Of a stretch of DNA of 42,371 nt, positions 1 through 14,046 are shown piece by piece. The stretch is taken from the NCBI GenBank assembly GCA_003693705.1, contig RBZT01000513.1:1-42371 (forward strand). The letters run 5' to 3'. Made by a program: the position numbers and the translations under genes. The stretch's first letter is position 1, and each line of letters opens with the position of its first letter. The stretch comes from Polymyxa betae. Taxonomy: Eukaryota > Endomyxa > Phytomyxea > Plasmodiophorida > Plasmodiophoridae. Under the pieces are notes generated by a model that saw only the letters and a program-made list of their open reading frames with translations, was not told where the DNA came from and did not search any database.

Positions 1-3000
1 GACGAACCTGTCCGCACATAAACGTGATGAATGAATTGCACAGCGAAAGGAACTCGACGTGATCCAGAAGAGGATTGTCAAACGGATGATAGTAGGTATG
101 ACCGACCAAGGCCAAGACACAGAGTGTCAGGGCACACAGCGATTGAATTGAAACATCGCTGGCCAGAAATACCGCGATACCTGACAGGATGATCTGGACA
201 GAATATACTCAGAAAACGTTCGGGGATTGCGAGGCGGAAGATACCTTGCGGGACAGCACGACGATTTCCCAGAAGTACGAATTCTTGTTGTAACCTTGAG
301 ACAAGAATCCATCTGTAGCATCACATTGTTATCAACAAGCGCTGCCATCATTCCGCGATTCGTATTTACATCGCATCTTCATTTTCAGAGTGTCCAGCTG
401 TTCGCGATTCTTCCGCAGCAAGAACAGCGCTGCCAACGGGATGCCAATCACCCAGAAAATGATCACTATAGATATCGAATCAGTTAGAACAACAATATTG
501 AAGATGATGCGATTACTCGGTAGGCCGACTGCGAAGGCCCATCTTTTGTGGTCATCGTGCCAGCATCGTTCCCGTAAGTCGGCAACCAGGTAGGAATAGT
601 CCGGCTGGGATGCCAGGTTTTTACAGTTGAACATCTTTAGCGCTTGCTGGACGATGTTTGGGTGGACAACAAACAAGCCGACCACTACTGATGTGATGTA
701 TTCATCTCTGGCCGCCGCCATCACATCTATTCGCATTCAGTGACGAGTCAGATGAAACGCATGCGAGTATAGTTACTTGCAGAGCCACGAACGAGTTTCT
801 TGAACAGCGCTAATGGCGCAATGAACAAGATTGGGCCAACAGCGATCATAATAGGCAGGAAGAGGAACAGAAGCGACTGGATATAGAACGGACTCGTTGT
901 CGATGCATCTGACATGAAACAATCAACAGAAAAAACCGATTGTCCCACCGACGTCATCTGTAATCACACTTCAATTCACTTTCTCGCGCCCCTAACAGCT
1001 TCACTCCACTGACCTTCTTTTGAGTCTGCAGACCGGCCTCGACCTCCGAAGGCCATTTGTATTCGAACGATAAAGCCAATGAATTGAACTGAGAGCAGAA
1101 TCAGATACTGAAAGTTTGGGGTTGGTATCGCGTACCTGAATGCTACTCATAATGATTTTGATAAGAATACTGTGAACTGCCTTTGGTTGTGCAGAGGCTT
1201 GCATTGCAGATACCACCATGAAACTGATGAGGATGACACCAACAAAAACGGCAGCAGTCAGATAGAGACGATTGGCAGCGGGTGAGGGGCACTGCGAGCA
1301 GCCGAACTCGCCATTTCGACCGTAACCAGATGCACAAGTCGTACACAAATGCCCGGTGAAAACAGCTGCCACATGGGGTCAGTACGCCGCCGCAACCGAT
1401 GGAAACGGAAACGCAATACGAAATCACCCATAACGGGGGAGAAAAATCAAGTGGAAGACGTACGATTTTTACAAGTGCCGAACTGGTAACCATAAACGCA
1501 CTGGTCGGCGTTGAGGCACTTGATGAAGCTGCGATTGTAACCGCTGACTTCAGCCTGGTAGGTGTCTTTGGGCAGTACGGTGGCGAACGTTGTTCCAGCT
1601 ACGGTGTCACAGTTTCCACCTTCGGGACAATCGACACAGATATAGGGTTGGTTCTCAGCTGTGTTCGCTCCACTGGCATCTGAACAGCTCAATTAATATC
1701 CATTGATGCAATAGAGAAGCACTCACCGTAATCCTCGTTTTCATCTTGAATGAAATTCTTCTTGCAATAGCATGCGGTCTGGGCGACCAAGGTGTCATTG
1801 GTCACGGTATTGGTCCAGCACACAAGCGGATTCGATTGTCCGGCAAGTGGTTGATAGAAGCCCGGCTGCGCCATCGTACATTCGCTTTGGCCTCGGGACT
1901 GGCTGAACGACCCTGGTGCGCAGTCGTAGCAGCCGATCTGGCCCGTGGCATTCTGGAACTCGCCTTCCATGCAAAGCGCACAAATCGTCGACGACTGCAC
2001 AAAAACGTTAGAACTCCAAAACCGCTTGTTGAACGTAAGCTCACCGGAGCGGTACTGTACGACCCCGCCTGGCATAAAGTGCACTTGATGTCGTGGTCGA
2101 TGAACTCACCGGCCTCGCAGCGACGGAACGGAACGGAGATGACGGATGTCGACATCGAGCCCACGTTGGTAATAAAAGAGGTGGCAGCGACATGTCCAAC
2201 AGAGCTCGGCGTTAACTGAGCACCAACCGTATTCTTGGTCCAATTGAAAGCGCCTTCCTTGAGAATGCCTTCGGCCTTACCGACGATGGCCGTCATTCCG
2301 TCAGCACCGACCAATGTGACTGTGGTTGAATTGTCCACAGCCACGGTCTGGTTGTAGTAGTCGATCAGACGGACACCGATCGTGACCGCAAATGGAACGG
2401 CAGACGAGGCATTGTACAACGATGGAGGCTTCAGAGTCCACACAAGAGACGTCGGCATCGACGCGTAATATTGACCTTGTTTGCCATAGTTGCCGGTCCC
2501 AAACTTCCAGCGATTCAAAGGAGGGGGCATCTGATCAAAATAGAGAACACCACCAGATGGAGCAGCACACGAGGAAGTGGTCAAATTGGACAGCTGGTAC
2601 GTGAATCGGTTTCCTAAGAATTCGACAGCACCGCCTCGAACTTGCGCTGTGTTTCCAATGAAAACAACGGAAGTGATGTTCGCTGTGAGAGCGTTTCTGT
2701 ACGAAATAGCGCCGCCGCCTCCATCCAGTGAATCTGTAGCTAGGTTACGTGAAAACGTCGATCGTACAAAAACAGACGAGGCGTCCGATGCGATGTATGC
2801 GGCGCCTCCAATCGGAGCTGAATTGTTGGTCAACGTCGACTCAACCACAGTCGGAGAGCAGAACGTGGCATAGAATGCACCGCCACCAGACCCAGCAACA
2901 TTCCCGGATGCAGTCGACGACAGAAGCTGAACGTTACGAATCGTGATGCAATAAGCAACACCGCCCAAAGTGCCAGCAACATTGCTGCTAGCAACGGAGC

Positions 3001-6000
3001 TATTCAAGACCAGGCTACCAAATTGGACGTTGAACGCTCCTCCAAGAGCGCCAGCGCTGTTACGATGAATAGTAGAAGACTTGAAACTGACATCCGATTC
3101 GCTGATATCGATAGCGCCACCATTTTGGCCGGCCGTGTTACGGGACAGAGTAATCGACGATCCGGAAATAACTGATGACTGTAAAGCGCTAACTGCACCG
3201 CCCGATCCAGAGGCAGTGTTGTCCGAGAAATCGGTGGAGGCCATCGTCACGGTCGTTGAAATCAGACGCATCGCACCACCGTCGCCTTTCGCGCTGTTCA
3301 ACGAGAATTTCGTTGATGAGATCAGAAGCTGCGATCCTTTGTCTGCGGAAATAGCGCCACCAGATTGTGAAGCCTGATTGCTGGTAAAAGCAGAGTTCTG
3401 GATGTAAGCGGACGACGATCCCGAACTCAAATAGATTGCGGGACCTTCCGAAGCACGATTGCTGGTAAATATACAATCCCGGATTGTGGCGTAGCTGGTG
3501 CTGCCAACAGAGATAGCACCGCCTTTTCCCGATGGGTTGTTCGCGCCTGTGATTGTAATGCCCCGAATGGAAAATGTCTTTCCCGAAACTGATAAGCACG
3601 TTCCGTTGAAGTTGTTCGAACTGCAAACGATTTTAGTGAACGCCGGGTTCAGCGTCACCGATTCGATTTTGACATCTGCCGCTGTGATGGACGCTGTTGA
3701 GCTAAGGCGATAGGTCCCATTCTGAAGCTGGAAGATGGTCCCAGGCTTGGTGAATTTCGTTAGGGCAACATCAAGGGATGCGCAAACGCGAGAGGTTCCA
3801 CAAACGGAATTAGCGCTCTGATCTAAAGCGCTGTTCACAATGACGATCTGCGGCGTCATTGAGATAAAATTGTTGTAAACGCTATTGTAGACGAACTTGG
3901 CCGTCATTCCTGTCGTTGAAGTTGTTTGAGATACGGTTGTCGGCGACCCAGATAGCGGATCGAAATTGTAAACTTGACCGCTCGATAAGGCAATGATCAG
4001 CGAGCCAGGCGTATCGTTAATGCGCGGTGATAACGAGATCGACTCAATATGGGAATCATAGGAATTCTGGTTCAAGAATTCGTAATCCAGCTGCTGCCAC
4101 GAGTTCGTCAGCGGCTCCCCAGACTGACCAAAAGTCGCTGCTAAAGTCATCATCCATAGCTTGTCATCACTGGTCTGGATAACAATCAGATCCGTGTTTC
4201 CTACCGCAAATCAGCCATGAATGATAAAGAAAATTGATGGCATACCTTCAACATGAGTGACAGAAACTCCATCGGGCAGTACGTCTGGAGGGAATGTATA
4301 CTTGGCAGCGACACTGTCAGAGGAAGGCATGCCGGTTTGGGCCAATCCCGATCCATAACAGTAGAACTGATTCCCGCCGAACAGCATGATCCCATAATAA
4401 TAAGAAGAGAAAAGTTGAATGACTCCTTGAGCGAAAATGGGCAATGGATCGGTGAAAGAAATCTGGTCGAAGACGTTCGGGATGCCAGATCGGCCGATAG
4501 GTAAGAGATCAATTATAGTAATCGAGTAGACCGCACAAGGCGAAGCGAACAACAAGACCTAAAGAGAAACCTACATTAAAACCAGCAGAACTGTATTATC
4601 GAAGATACGCTTACAGGTCCAACACCACTAACGGCAGTAATGCGAGTCAAAGTGTTGCCACATTTCAAGGACGACGTTGCTCCAACAATAGCAGGATTGG
4701 TCAGAACGTCACTAGTGATGTTATATCCCCAAGAATATAAAACACCATTCGAGGATAATGCATAGAAGGATGTCATCATCCCAGAATACCAATACGACAT
4801 GATATCGGTCAAGGCACCAACGGCTTGGAAGGAAACTACTCCAAGCGCGGTCGGCGATGCAATAAGCGCATTAGAATCTCGACCGAAATAGAACGATGCA
4901 GAGGTCACTGACGTCAATCCCCAAGTTACAAGGCGACCGCCAGCAGTTACGGCAGCACAGAACCTGAACAGAAATGAGAAAACTTAGTCTGCATGGTTAA
5001 ATCTACGAACTCTGTCGAACAAGCCATTGATTTCATCAATTCTTGTGAGAGTGCAGCATTTAATGCACCAGGAGTTGCTGCAGATGACGAAGTCAAGTCA
5101 CGGCCAATAGTGGCTTTCTGAGCATCAGTAGCATCACCGGAATACCACGAGAAAGTGGACACGGCGGGCCTTGTTGTTAAGACCACAGAACCACTGGTTC
5201 CTTGCACTCGAATGGTCATCGGCTGCCACGCTTTCAAAGGAGTGATTGTGAAGTAGAGCACATTGCCGGACTGTGGCGATACAGCGCCAATGGTCGCCAT
5301 CGACGCTGATTCTTTCGTCACGGGATCGGGTTCCAGAAACGGCGTGAAATCGGTGGCATTCGAGTAGATTCGACGCTGTTGAGAATCATATGGGGTAATT
5401 GAGCACAGCTGAGTCGACGAGGCAGTAAAATAATCAGTCGAGTTACAGGTGAACACCGAGAAAGCTGCTGCGCTGTCTATCACCGACACGGTGGCGGTGA
5501 CCGGTGCACACGATGGGCAGTCGTTGAACGTGACCGTCAAGGTCAATGTCCCCGTCGACAAAGGACTCGATGAAACTTTGTCGACGGCTGTGAAATCGAA
5601 AGAGAATTTCTTGCCTGCGCCGACGTTCCCATCGGCAATCGTGACACCGCTAACGACACCAAGTGTGGATTTGGCTGTAAACGCCCCAGCTGCAACAACA
5701 ATTTCTTTTGCGGACATGCCTGAGACCTTACGAGGTGTAATGTAGCAGGTGATCTTTCTACCCCGAGAGACCGCTCTATTCGAAAAAACGGTTCAGAGCG
5801 GGGAAAGAATCTCAGCATACGCTTACCCAGAGCCACAATCAATAAGGGTACTGGCATCAGGATAGTCATAGATAGCGACGGTAGCTGCGGGAGTTCCTCC
5901 AACGACGCCAGAGAATCCATCTTTGATCGTAACAATACTGGAAGCAACACCAGGCGTATCAAACTTGAACGTGAATTGATCCGCTGGCGAATACAGGCCT

Positions 6001-9000
6001 TCCTGAGAGATCGTTTGCAACTGATTCAATGAGCCAAATCTCACATCTTTGGTCAGCGTGAACGAGGCACCCAAAACGGAAATCGACTTCCCGCTGGAAG
6101 ATCTTGGCTTAATAGTGCAAGTTGAACTTGAGCCCACAAAAACAGGAGAGTCACACGATAGTTTCGTGTAAGCAGGCAGCGAAACGACAGTCAAAGAAAT
6201 TGGAGGATTGACAACAGCTCCTCGAACGTATAAATTCAGTTGTACGGTGCCATTGGTATTCGCAACTCCAGTGACCTTAAAAGGAATCCTCGCTCCACCA
6301 GGAATTGTAGCGTTCTGCACCTTAACAAGGGCCGGGCTTCCATGAGCTAGACGGATCTAGAAGCAGGTTAGATGGTGAGCTAAGGTAACGACGTTCCAAC
6401 CTGGAAATCTGAAGCGGAGGCAGTAATGCCGATATTGTTCTTTGCGGCATCAACAGCACACACAATACTTCGGTTGCTGGGCAAAAAGCTCACAAAAGCA
6501 GTGTATGATGTGTCAGCATAACAATTCATTGTCGATGTTAAATCTGGGGCGTCGACAACAAAGACAGAAGAGGAGCTCGTAGAATTGAATGGATGCTGCG
6601 TAGATATAAGCTTTGCAAAGATATCATATTTGCCAGGAGCCGAGAATCCATCTCGAACTTGAACTGTAAAGCTATTGCCCCGAATCGGGGTCGGATTAGT
6701 TATTGTCGCTCCCAGATCGGCTCCCATCTAAGAAGCACAAAAAAAATCAGCAAACGAACAGCCAAACAGGTTTCTAACTTACGGGGCCAGAAAGGCTGAA
6801 ATAGGAGATATTGCCACCAACAAACACATTTTCGAATAGAACAAAGTTCTTGTTGTTACGAGGAGTAACTGTACATGAAATGGTTTGATTCGGCAGCGCG
6901 ACCACAGGCTTGCACGACAAGGTCGTTGTATCATCGGGATGTTTAAAGACCATAAAATCGAAGCTCGTATTCGTTCTTTGTTCAGAGATGGTTGCAAATC
7001 CTCCATTGGAAGCCGACACGTACGAGATGGTAAATTTGTTACCATACGCCTACGTAGAACGACTAAGTAAGCTGTTTAAAGAAGAAAATATTGCACTTAC
7101 AGATTGGGTGTCAGAAAATGTGTCGCTGATATAACCGGAGCCAGTTAACGAGATTGCCAACGCCTCATCTGACACAGTAACACTATTGCCTTGCTTTTTG
7201 GGAAAAAATGTGCACCTCATTGTTGTCGGAGTTCCTGTCGGCTCCACGTAGAGCGATCTTGAAGGACATGATAATGTCGATGATCGGTCAGGGATAGATA
7301 GGCGAACTAATTGAACTTGGCCGTAAGTCGAATCACAAAGGTCATATTCATTGCAAGCAGTGAACTTCAGAGTCGTTGTAGTAAGCGGCTGAGTAACGTT
7401 CGGAGAGATCGCCAGCACGGGAACGCCATTATCCACATCGGTAATCAGCTTCATCCATTTAGGCAGCGATGATTGCCTTGGTAATGAGACATTCCAGCTG
7501 CTGGGAGATGATGCGCACCCGTAACAGTTCTGGAAAAGGTTTGAAGGCATCGGAAATGCGATCGTTACGCCTAACGGAACGATAATCGGGTTGGAAACAT
7601 TTGCGGTCGCTGTGATTCCAGGCAGAACAAGATCGAGTGTTGCAGTAATACTTGAATTTACGGCAGAGTATTGATTCTGTTCGTAAACAATCATGAACTG
7701 AGACGATGACATTTGACTAATATGGTCGTCTCCCAGGTGAAAAACACCACCGTATGCAACGCCCAGTTCGTTATAGTATTCATCACTATTGGATTGATCA
7801 GGCTGTCCACATAAACGATAATCACTTGAGAAATACGGAGAGTTCGGGGTCTTGTACTGGTAGATATGGAAATTACTCACAAAAGAATAACAGGCTTGAA
7901 AGTAAGTGCCATCCCCGTAAATGCCATAGCTCGTATCCGTCCACATATCGTGAATCCTTAAGCGATAAATAGGGTTGGAGCGGAATTTTTCAGGGGGTGT
8001 CAACACCCAAGCAACCTGAGCTCCAGATTTGAATATATCATTACGAGACAATCTTGGAAAGGAATTAGGTGAAAAATCAATTTTCATCGACGTTCCGGTC
8101 ACGGCGCGAAGGTACTTTCCTGATGGGTATGATGTTGCGGCATCGAACGAGTAATCGAAAGCGATCCCGGTCGAATATATGTTCGTGCTCCATTTCACAA
8201 CAATGTTTGAAGAAGGAATAGTCCAAGATGTTGTTGTGTCATATGAGGTCCCATCCGAACCTTGATAGGCATTGGATAAGCCAGTTGAGCCACAGAGCCT
8301 TCCTGATACGGAACAGAACGCGCCATAGTAATCGATATACCCGATGATAGCATATTGATCTCCAGGACATACTCCATTGATTCCGTCATTGGATTGAGTC
8401 GCCACATCCAGAGACGTAATCTTGACAGTTCCCGTATAAGAAGTTCCATCTTGGGAGATCGGTGCGGGAATCTTCCAGATTTTCGAAGTGCCAGTTGAAG
8501 TGGCACCAGAGGATACTGAGCCGATTTCACTTACGTCAGATGGGACTTCCAGAATGGCATTTTCGCTGTCTGTTAAATAGATGCATGTCGGGCCGGTATT
8601 GGTCGTTCCAGGATCGTTTTGGACATACGATTGGCATTGTTGAGATCCAACATCTGCCACTTCCCAGTAGAAAACGAATCCGCCAGCTCCGGTTAGGGAA
8701 TCTGAGCGGAAAACGACCATGACATCCATGCCGGCAGTTGAAGTCCAAACTCGATCAGGTGTGTTGATGTAGTACCCATCAGAATTATACATGGAACCAC
8801 TTCCGCCGCAAACAGCCGGAGTCAGCGACGACCATCGCCCATTGGAATAGGTACAGTTTGACAGATAGATCAGTTGCACGTAGTCGCCGCTGCACCAACT
8901 TGTATAATCAACGTCGAAAGTGTCGTTGAAAATGACTTTGATTCCAGGACTGGTAAAACCGGTATCAGAGGGGAGCTTTAGTAGCCATGAAACGGCTTCA

Positions 9001-10038
9001 TTGTTGCCGTAATTCAAATGGGAGACGCTTCCCGACATCTCAGTAAACGTCTCCACAGGATCCGGAGGTGCAACGATTCCCGTGTCAAAAAAGGGTCGAG
9101 GAGCGGTTGATATCATAGTAGCATGTTGCGAGCAGTCACCAGAAGGAACATCGTTCGATAGAGCCCATGAAAATTGAATTCCATTAGAATACGAATATGC
9201 CTGCACCGTGATCATAACTAGCTGAGAATAAACCCGAATCGTATTTGATGATAAATCAACAATGTGATCATAAGAATCGTGAATCTGGTTGTCCCCTGAG
9301 TTAGGACCGCATAGTTGAGTGGCTGGCAAGGCAGCAGTCCATGTGGCTTCATTATTGGCAATCGTGCTACAACTGAGGTCTGTCTCCACGTAGATTACTG
9401 AAAGAAAATCGGACCAACAGCTGTAACTGTACTGAATAGCAAAACTGCTGAAATCAATATCGATAGCAGTTGCAGCGGTATTCGTAGCGTTCAGCAAGAA
9501 CCCGTATTGTCCATAGTTGAGATTGAATTGAGAAACCAATCCTGGGGTGCTAAACATTTGGACTTGGGATTGAGTAGGAAACATGTAGACGCTATTGTAG
9601 TCGACATTTGTTGTGTATCTGAACAATGAAATCAATGACTGGATGTGTGGTGAATGCGTAGCAGCATTTACCCAGGTTCGGCAATAGGTGACGTCGTAGC
9701 TCTGGCAACCAAGCATCAGAGCAGAATACACAATAAAATTGACATAAACCTACATTGTAGATGTGGGCGATACGCTGGTAGTCGCAACAACAGTCGAGGA
9801 CATCCTGAGAATCACAATCAATAAAGGCGCCGATATTTCAGATAATTTTCTAGTTCTACAAGGGGCCCGCAGTGGTCGTTGCAGCAAACGTCGTTTGGGT
9901 AGCAGTTGTAGTTTGAGAAGGAGAGAAAGTGGTTTGCGTAACAGTAGTAGTTTGGGCAGGAGTTGTTTGAAAAGTTGTCGGTTGAGCGGTAGTCTGCATG
10001 CATATCTGGGGGAGGATCAGTGCTGCGATTAGCAGCAT
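1..10038 (-). CDS. Giant multidomain surface membrane protein, 3' end outside window
   Basis: Multi-exon gene starting at ATG 10038 and running off the left edge; roughly 2,900 residues lie in the window. The N-terminus (MLLIAALILPQ...) looks like a signal peptide, followed by a Thr/Gln-rich mucin-like linker. In order come CUB-like domains (about 9700-7100), Ig/filamin-like repeats with paired cysteines (7100-5000), RCC1-like repeats (LVTWG, LYSWGYN; 4950-4200), a right-handed beta-helix with repeated GGAI/GGA turns like chlamydial PMP repeats (3850-2550), Cys-rich GCC2/GCC3 (ephrin-receptor-like) modules (2130-1290) and at least six hydrophobic segments (1280-1). The membrane part contains YGFL and WEIVVL motifs that I associate with protist PMP/TNFR-like membrane proteins. 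Many 50-60 nt introns; several joins are phase-consistent (for example 9805-9859). Likely role: adhesion or surface sensing, inferred only from domains. ATGs at 10089 and 10110 are alternative starts. Confidence 0.8.
2550..3860 (-). other. PMP-like right-handed beta-helix region
   Basis: Within the giant protein, about 18-25-residue rungs repeat with GGAI, GGAM, GGAV, GGAF and GGAAY turns separated by Ser/Asn-rich strands such as FTSNQASQSGG. This is the hallmark of parallel beta-helix repeats of the chlamydial polymorphic outer-membrane protein type, which also occur in many protist surface proteins. The region lies in the single long exon ending at 4153. Confidence 0.75.
9979..10038 (-). 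other. Predicted signal peptide of the giant surface protein
   Basis: The first 20 or so codons encode a short basic or neutral start, a hydrophobic core (LLIAALILPQIC) and a small-residue exit before a Thr/Gln-rich stretch. This is typical of a secretory signal. If translation began at 10110 or 10089 the same segment could act as a signal anchor. Confidence 0.6.
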
Positions 10039-11294
10039 TCGCCACCTCACGATCAAAAAGATTAGATGTTCCGTAAGCGAAAATGACATTTCGGTGTCAC
10101 GATCGTACATCCAACCGTTAACCGACGCCCATCACAGAACATTACAGATCGTCCCATACTAACATTGATGGAAACCCCAGTGAAGCCCCTAAGCCCGACA
10201 CATAAACGATGGTCATGTGATGTGAAGATTGTGACCAATTGTCCATCATCTCTATCTACAACATTAGTACCAGGTATACATATTTTAAAGGAATGGAGTC
10301 GCTACCTTGAAATCACTGGCCCATTTTGTCATCTGAGAGACTTTACACTGATACGAATCTTGCTTGATATCGATCACGTAACCACTCTATTACAAATACA
10401 TGACCGCATTTCACGGCCTAAGCCCTGAAGTTGGCATGTATTGAGAACATGAAGAATGGTTGGGTCTGAAGCTGGACCAGTAGCAGAGCGGAGGAAGCCT
10501 TGATACTTATGCCCATCAGCGCCTGGATGGCGGTAGTGAACCTAATTGCAGCCGCATGTATCGCAATATTGCAGATGTTTGGGCCAATCGAAGCGGTAAA
10601 TTCGCTTTACCAATCGACAATTCAATGAAGAAGCTACCAGAGCAGTAACGATTTCCAGTCGCCCTTCAAAGACGGCACCACAGCTTCACTGCTGAGATCT
10701 AATCAGAACTAGTAAGCCTAACAAGTATATTCGAACCGGAATCGAAGCCTGTCCAAAAACATGCCTGGCGTAGCTGGGTTGCATATATGATGAGATAGCA
10801 TGTGATCCAACGCTTCTGCCAATGGTCGCTGACCTTGATAACAGCATTTGCCTGATGAAATTAACCAAAATTGAATGACGAAGGAAGCGAGAGAACCACG
10901 TTGACCGACTCCGTGGTGGAGCGATTCCAACTGTATATAATTATGATCTCGTCGATAGAGAGCAAAAACGAAGAATCCATTTTCTGGTAGTTCAATTCAT
11001 AGAAGGCTGTTTCGAAATCAAATCATAAATGGAATAAGAACCCATCACATTCAACATCCGGTGCATTGAAAATAATCATTTGGAAACATTGACCAGACAC
11101 GCTTCTACCAATTCTCACCTTATAGCCGACCATAAAAAGAACTGATAGGATTACCTGGGAATCGAATCTATTGGCAAACATCAACCCATTAAATACTTGC
11201 GATTGGCATCGTATACAGTAGCTATCAGCTATCTATTGCGGAACACAAGTAACGAATAAACAGTGCAAAGTCGCTTGATTGCAGTCACTTAACG
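10039..11294. other. Intergenic region between divergent genes
   Basis: About 1.25 kb separates the divergent starts of the giant surface protein (minus) and the phosducin-like gene (plus). It holds only short ORFs without recognisable motifs on either strand. It must contain both promoters, but I see no TATA-like element or repeat that I would defend. Confidence 0.5.
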
Positions 11295-12339
11295 ATGTCG
11301 TCTGATAATGAGCATTGCTCCGATCGTGCTGGCAGCGATGTCCAGAGCAATGATCCTGGTTCAGACAAGGATGACGGTGACGAGGTTGTGGATACGCTGC
11401 CGCCACCACTTCGCCAGCTAGGGCCTGGGCTCTCCGGAAATACTGGGCCGAAAGGTGTTCTTGCAGATTATCGTGAAGCATGCGCCCAACTTCGCGCTGA
11501 ACGGATGGAGAAAAATGCAAGGCTAGCACGGCTAATGGTAAAATTCTGATAATCTATCATTTCGGGTCAGCAAATCTTATCAGTTTTGAAGGAGAAATGT
11601 GCTGTCGGTGACGCAATTGAATATGTCCCGGCTCCAGCTCCAAAAGATGTTATTCGCTCGGATAATCGACATACGGACGACATTGCTCTAGACGAGGAAC
11701 TCGAGGCTATTCGTGCTCGAAGGATTCTGGAGCTCAGGACGCGCCTACCGGAATATGGCGCATTGGTTTCATTAGAAGCAAAACACTTCATTGATTTTGT
11801 CGAGAACATCGATCAAAGAAGTTTTGTTGTGATTTCGCTGTATAAACCCGTTCGTGTCGTGTTTGCTACGAAATCACGTAATCATTTTGGTGTCATAGGA
11901 CGTTGAAATGTGCCATCGGTTGAACTTGTGCCTTGAAGCGATCGCCCCCAAGTTCTCTCGTGTTCGATTCGCTAAAATGATCATTTCGCAGGCTCTTCCA
12001 AAATACGACAAGTAAAAATCTATTCGGCTGCTAATCTTCATCTCACCCTTCTTAATCTAGCATTGGACTGCCTGCATTGGCTGTTTACCAAAGTGGACAA
12101 CAGGTCCACTCGTTCGTGCCACTCTGGAAGTATGTTGGGAATCAATTTTCAGATGATGACATAGTCAAACTGTTGTGCAAGTAAAGACTGATCAGATTAT
12201 AAACTTTGCATGTCTTGACATTCAATTTAGGCATAGCGTTCTATCTGATGAGGTTCTAACGAATAATAACAGGATTGATGACATTACGGATTATCAAGAA
12301 GAGGAATCCCTCGATTTTTTGAAAGTTGGCTTAACGTGA
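11295..12339 (+). CDS. Phosducin-like protein
   Basis: Five exons join in phase: 11295-11537, 11592-11849, 11899-12011, 12061-12180 and 12231-12339, giving 280 residues, close to the usual PhLP1 length. The N-terminal helix has the family signature GPKGVLADYRE; a charged helix follows (DEELEAIRARRILELR), then a thioredoxin-fold domain (ISLYKPDVEMC, FAKM, YDNIGLPALAVYQSG). There is no CxxC redox pair, as expected for phosducins. Family members bind G-beta-gamma and the CCT chaperonin and help assemble G-beta; that role is inferred here. The acidic tail ends soon after DYQEEES. Introns are 49-54 nt. The start is the first ATG and gives a Ser/Asp-rich leader. PDCL (PhLP1) is the closest subfamily, because of the GPKGV helix. 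Confidence 0.88.
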
Positions 12340-12848
12340 TTAAATTGTAACGAATACAGCATTGGATACTTTTTTGAAAACTAGCAGGTGCCTTTGCATA
12401 AGCAGCCCCAGCTCCTGCTTGGTAGCACTCTCTTGATCTAATCATGTTAGTGGACAGGTTTAACCTTTTACGACCTCCCTATTTTTGGCTTATGGCTCTG
12501 GACAGAGCATTGTGCTTTCGATCGCACTTTTGGGCTTTTTTATACTGATTGCACAGAGGGGTAGGATATCGGTTGAGCCTATCGATTCCCAGATTTTGGA
12601 ACTTTGTATACATCGAATTCTGTTAACGCCAGCCGAAGCGAGGTAGACCTTGCCCGCTTCGTGATATGTATGCGCTGTGTAATCAGTCAAACGCTTACAG
12701 CGAGCTCCAACCCTAACCGGAAATGACTGGATTTATGTTACATTTTCCATCGTAACGCTAGGCAGTCAATGGGGCTAGCCAATTTGGGCACCCCTTCTGT
12801 ATCCACATTCCATCCTGTATCCACATTCCATCGAGCCTCTAGAGAGAG
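12340..12848 (+). other. Intergenic region upstream of the F-box gene
   Basis: 509 nt with no coding signal beyond a short unsupported minus-strand ORF (12490-12690). Its only visible structure is the 18-bp tandem duplication just before the F-box start. Confidence 0.4.
12797..12832. repeat. 18-bp direct tandem duplication
   Basis: Two perfect adjacent copies of CTGTATCCACATTCCATC lie 16 nt upstream of the F-box start codon. They could be a simple slippage duplication in the 5' leader or promoter; no function is evident. Confidence 0.85.
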
Positions 12849-14046
12849 ATGTGGGATGATATTGTTGTGGAGGCGGTCCTTTGCCATTTAGATCCTGTCG
12901 ATCTGATTCGAGCAGCAGGCGTTTGCAAAACCTGGCGCCGGTTAGCCCGTCATAAACGATTCTGGACACGTTTCATCTCCAATGGGTCATGCGATTGCTT
13001 CATTAAAGAACCAGTCAAGCGCAAACCGAGATTCATGTTCTTGAAAGAACGAGATTGGGCTTTACTTTCACAGGAGCAACGAATTCTTGTCGAGAGCAGC
13101 CAAGTTATGAGAGAACTTGCTGTTGCAGGCGTTATAACAATTTGGATGCTGAAATGGTGAGCTATTGAGAAGCTGTGAAAATTTCTGTCTGTCTCAGTCG
13201 CGGTTGAAAGGAGTCAGAGACCTCAGTTAAATGCCTTGAAAAGCATTTTAAGTGCCCAACAAGGCAATGTTCACACTCTGGTACGCGCAACTGACGATGC
13301 TATAGAGCCAGCACGTGTTAACTGTTGATTTGCAGATTTATCTCCATAGCAACGGATACTTCTCAATCGAAGATATCCTCAACTTATTAGGTCTCTCTTA
13401 TCCTTGCTGTGTGATCTATCAAGCTCTGAGCTTCATGCGTTCACCAAGCGTTGCTATGCTGCTTCAGAAAGGGGTTTTAACATTTGTCGACCTTGTTCAA
13501 ACAGCGTTGAGTTGTGGTAGCGACTTGTCAAAGGGCGGACTGTCCAATTTGAACTTTCCTCGACTGTGTGTTTTAATTTCAAGCAAAAAGGCCACTTTAC
13601 ATGAGATTGCTTGCCTTTCAGTTCCTGAGGCAACAAGGATTAGAGAAGATTTTCTCTGGCAGTATGTGGAGTCGGGAATGCTTCCCCTGTCTCAGGCGCG
13701 CTCATTGTCAGTTTCAATATGCACTGCCTTAGAGCAAAGAGAACTATTTCAGCTTATCCAAGATGGCGAAATCACAATTCAACGGGCACTTTCACTTCCA
13801 AACTGGGCGCTCTATAATCACCGTATTGTCAAGCTTTGGCAAGCCCGTTTAATAACTGAAGAAGAAATCAAGGAAATGACGGGAGATTTCTACGCCGGGA
13901 TAAATGAGCATTCTGATGCTAATAGTGTGGTTGAACCCGAGCATTCCTGCGGAGCGATTCGGAATACCTCTCTCACAAGATTGAAAGAAACAAGAGCGTG
14001 CTTCTCCGACTATTACTCCAGAAAAAAAAAGACTGGAACTTCGTAA
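12849..14046 (+). CDS. F-box protein, C-terminal region unknown
   Basis: Three exons join in phase: 12849-13156, 13211-13280 and 13336-14046, giving 362 residues. Residues 1 to about 45 form an F-box: an opening acidic WDDIVVEAVL, then LDPVDLIRAAGVCKTWRRLA and FWTRF. F-box proteins recruit substrates to SCF ubiquitin ligases through SKP1. The remaining 300 residues look alpha-helical and hydrophobic, with no LRR, WD or Kelch repeat that I can see, so the substrate-binding part is unrecognised. The start is supported because the F-box begins at once and the preceding sequence is repetitive. Confidence 0.75.

Noticed and set aside
9619-9671. Possible 53-nt intron (GTAAATG...TTCAG) in the giant surface gene
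   Set aside because: Splicing it would shift the frame, whereas the sequence reads through openly, so it is treated as coding.
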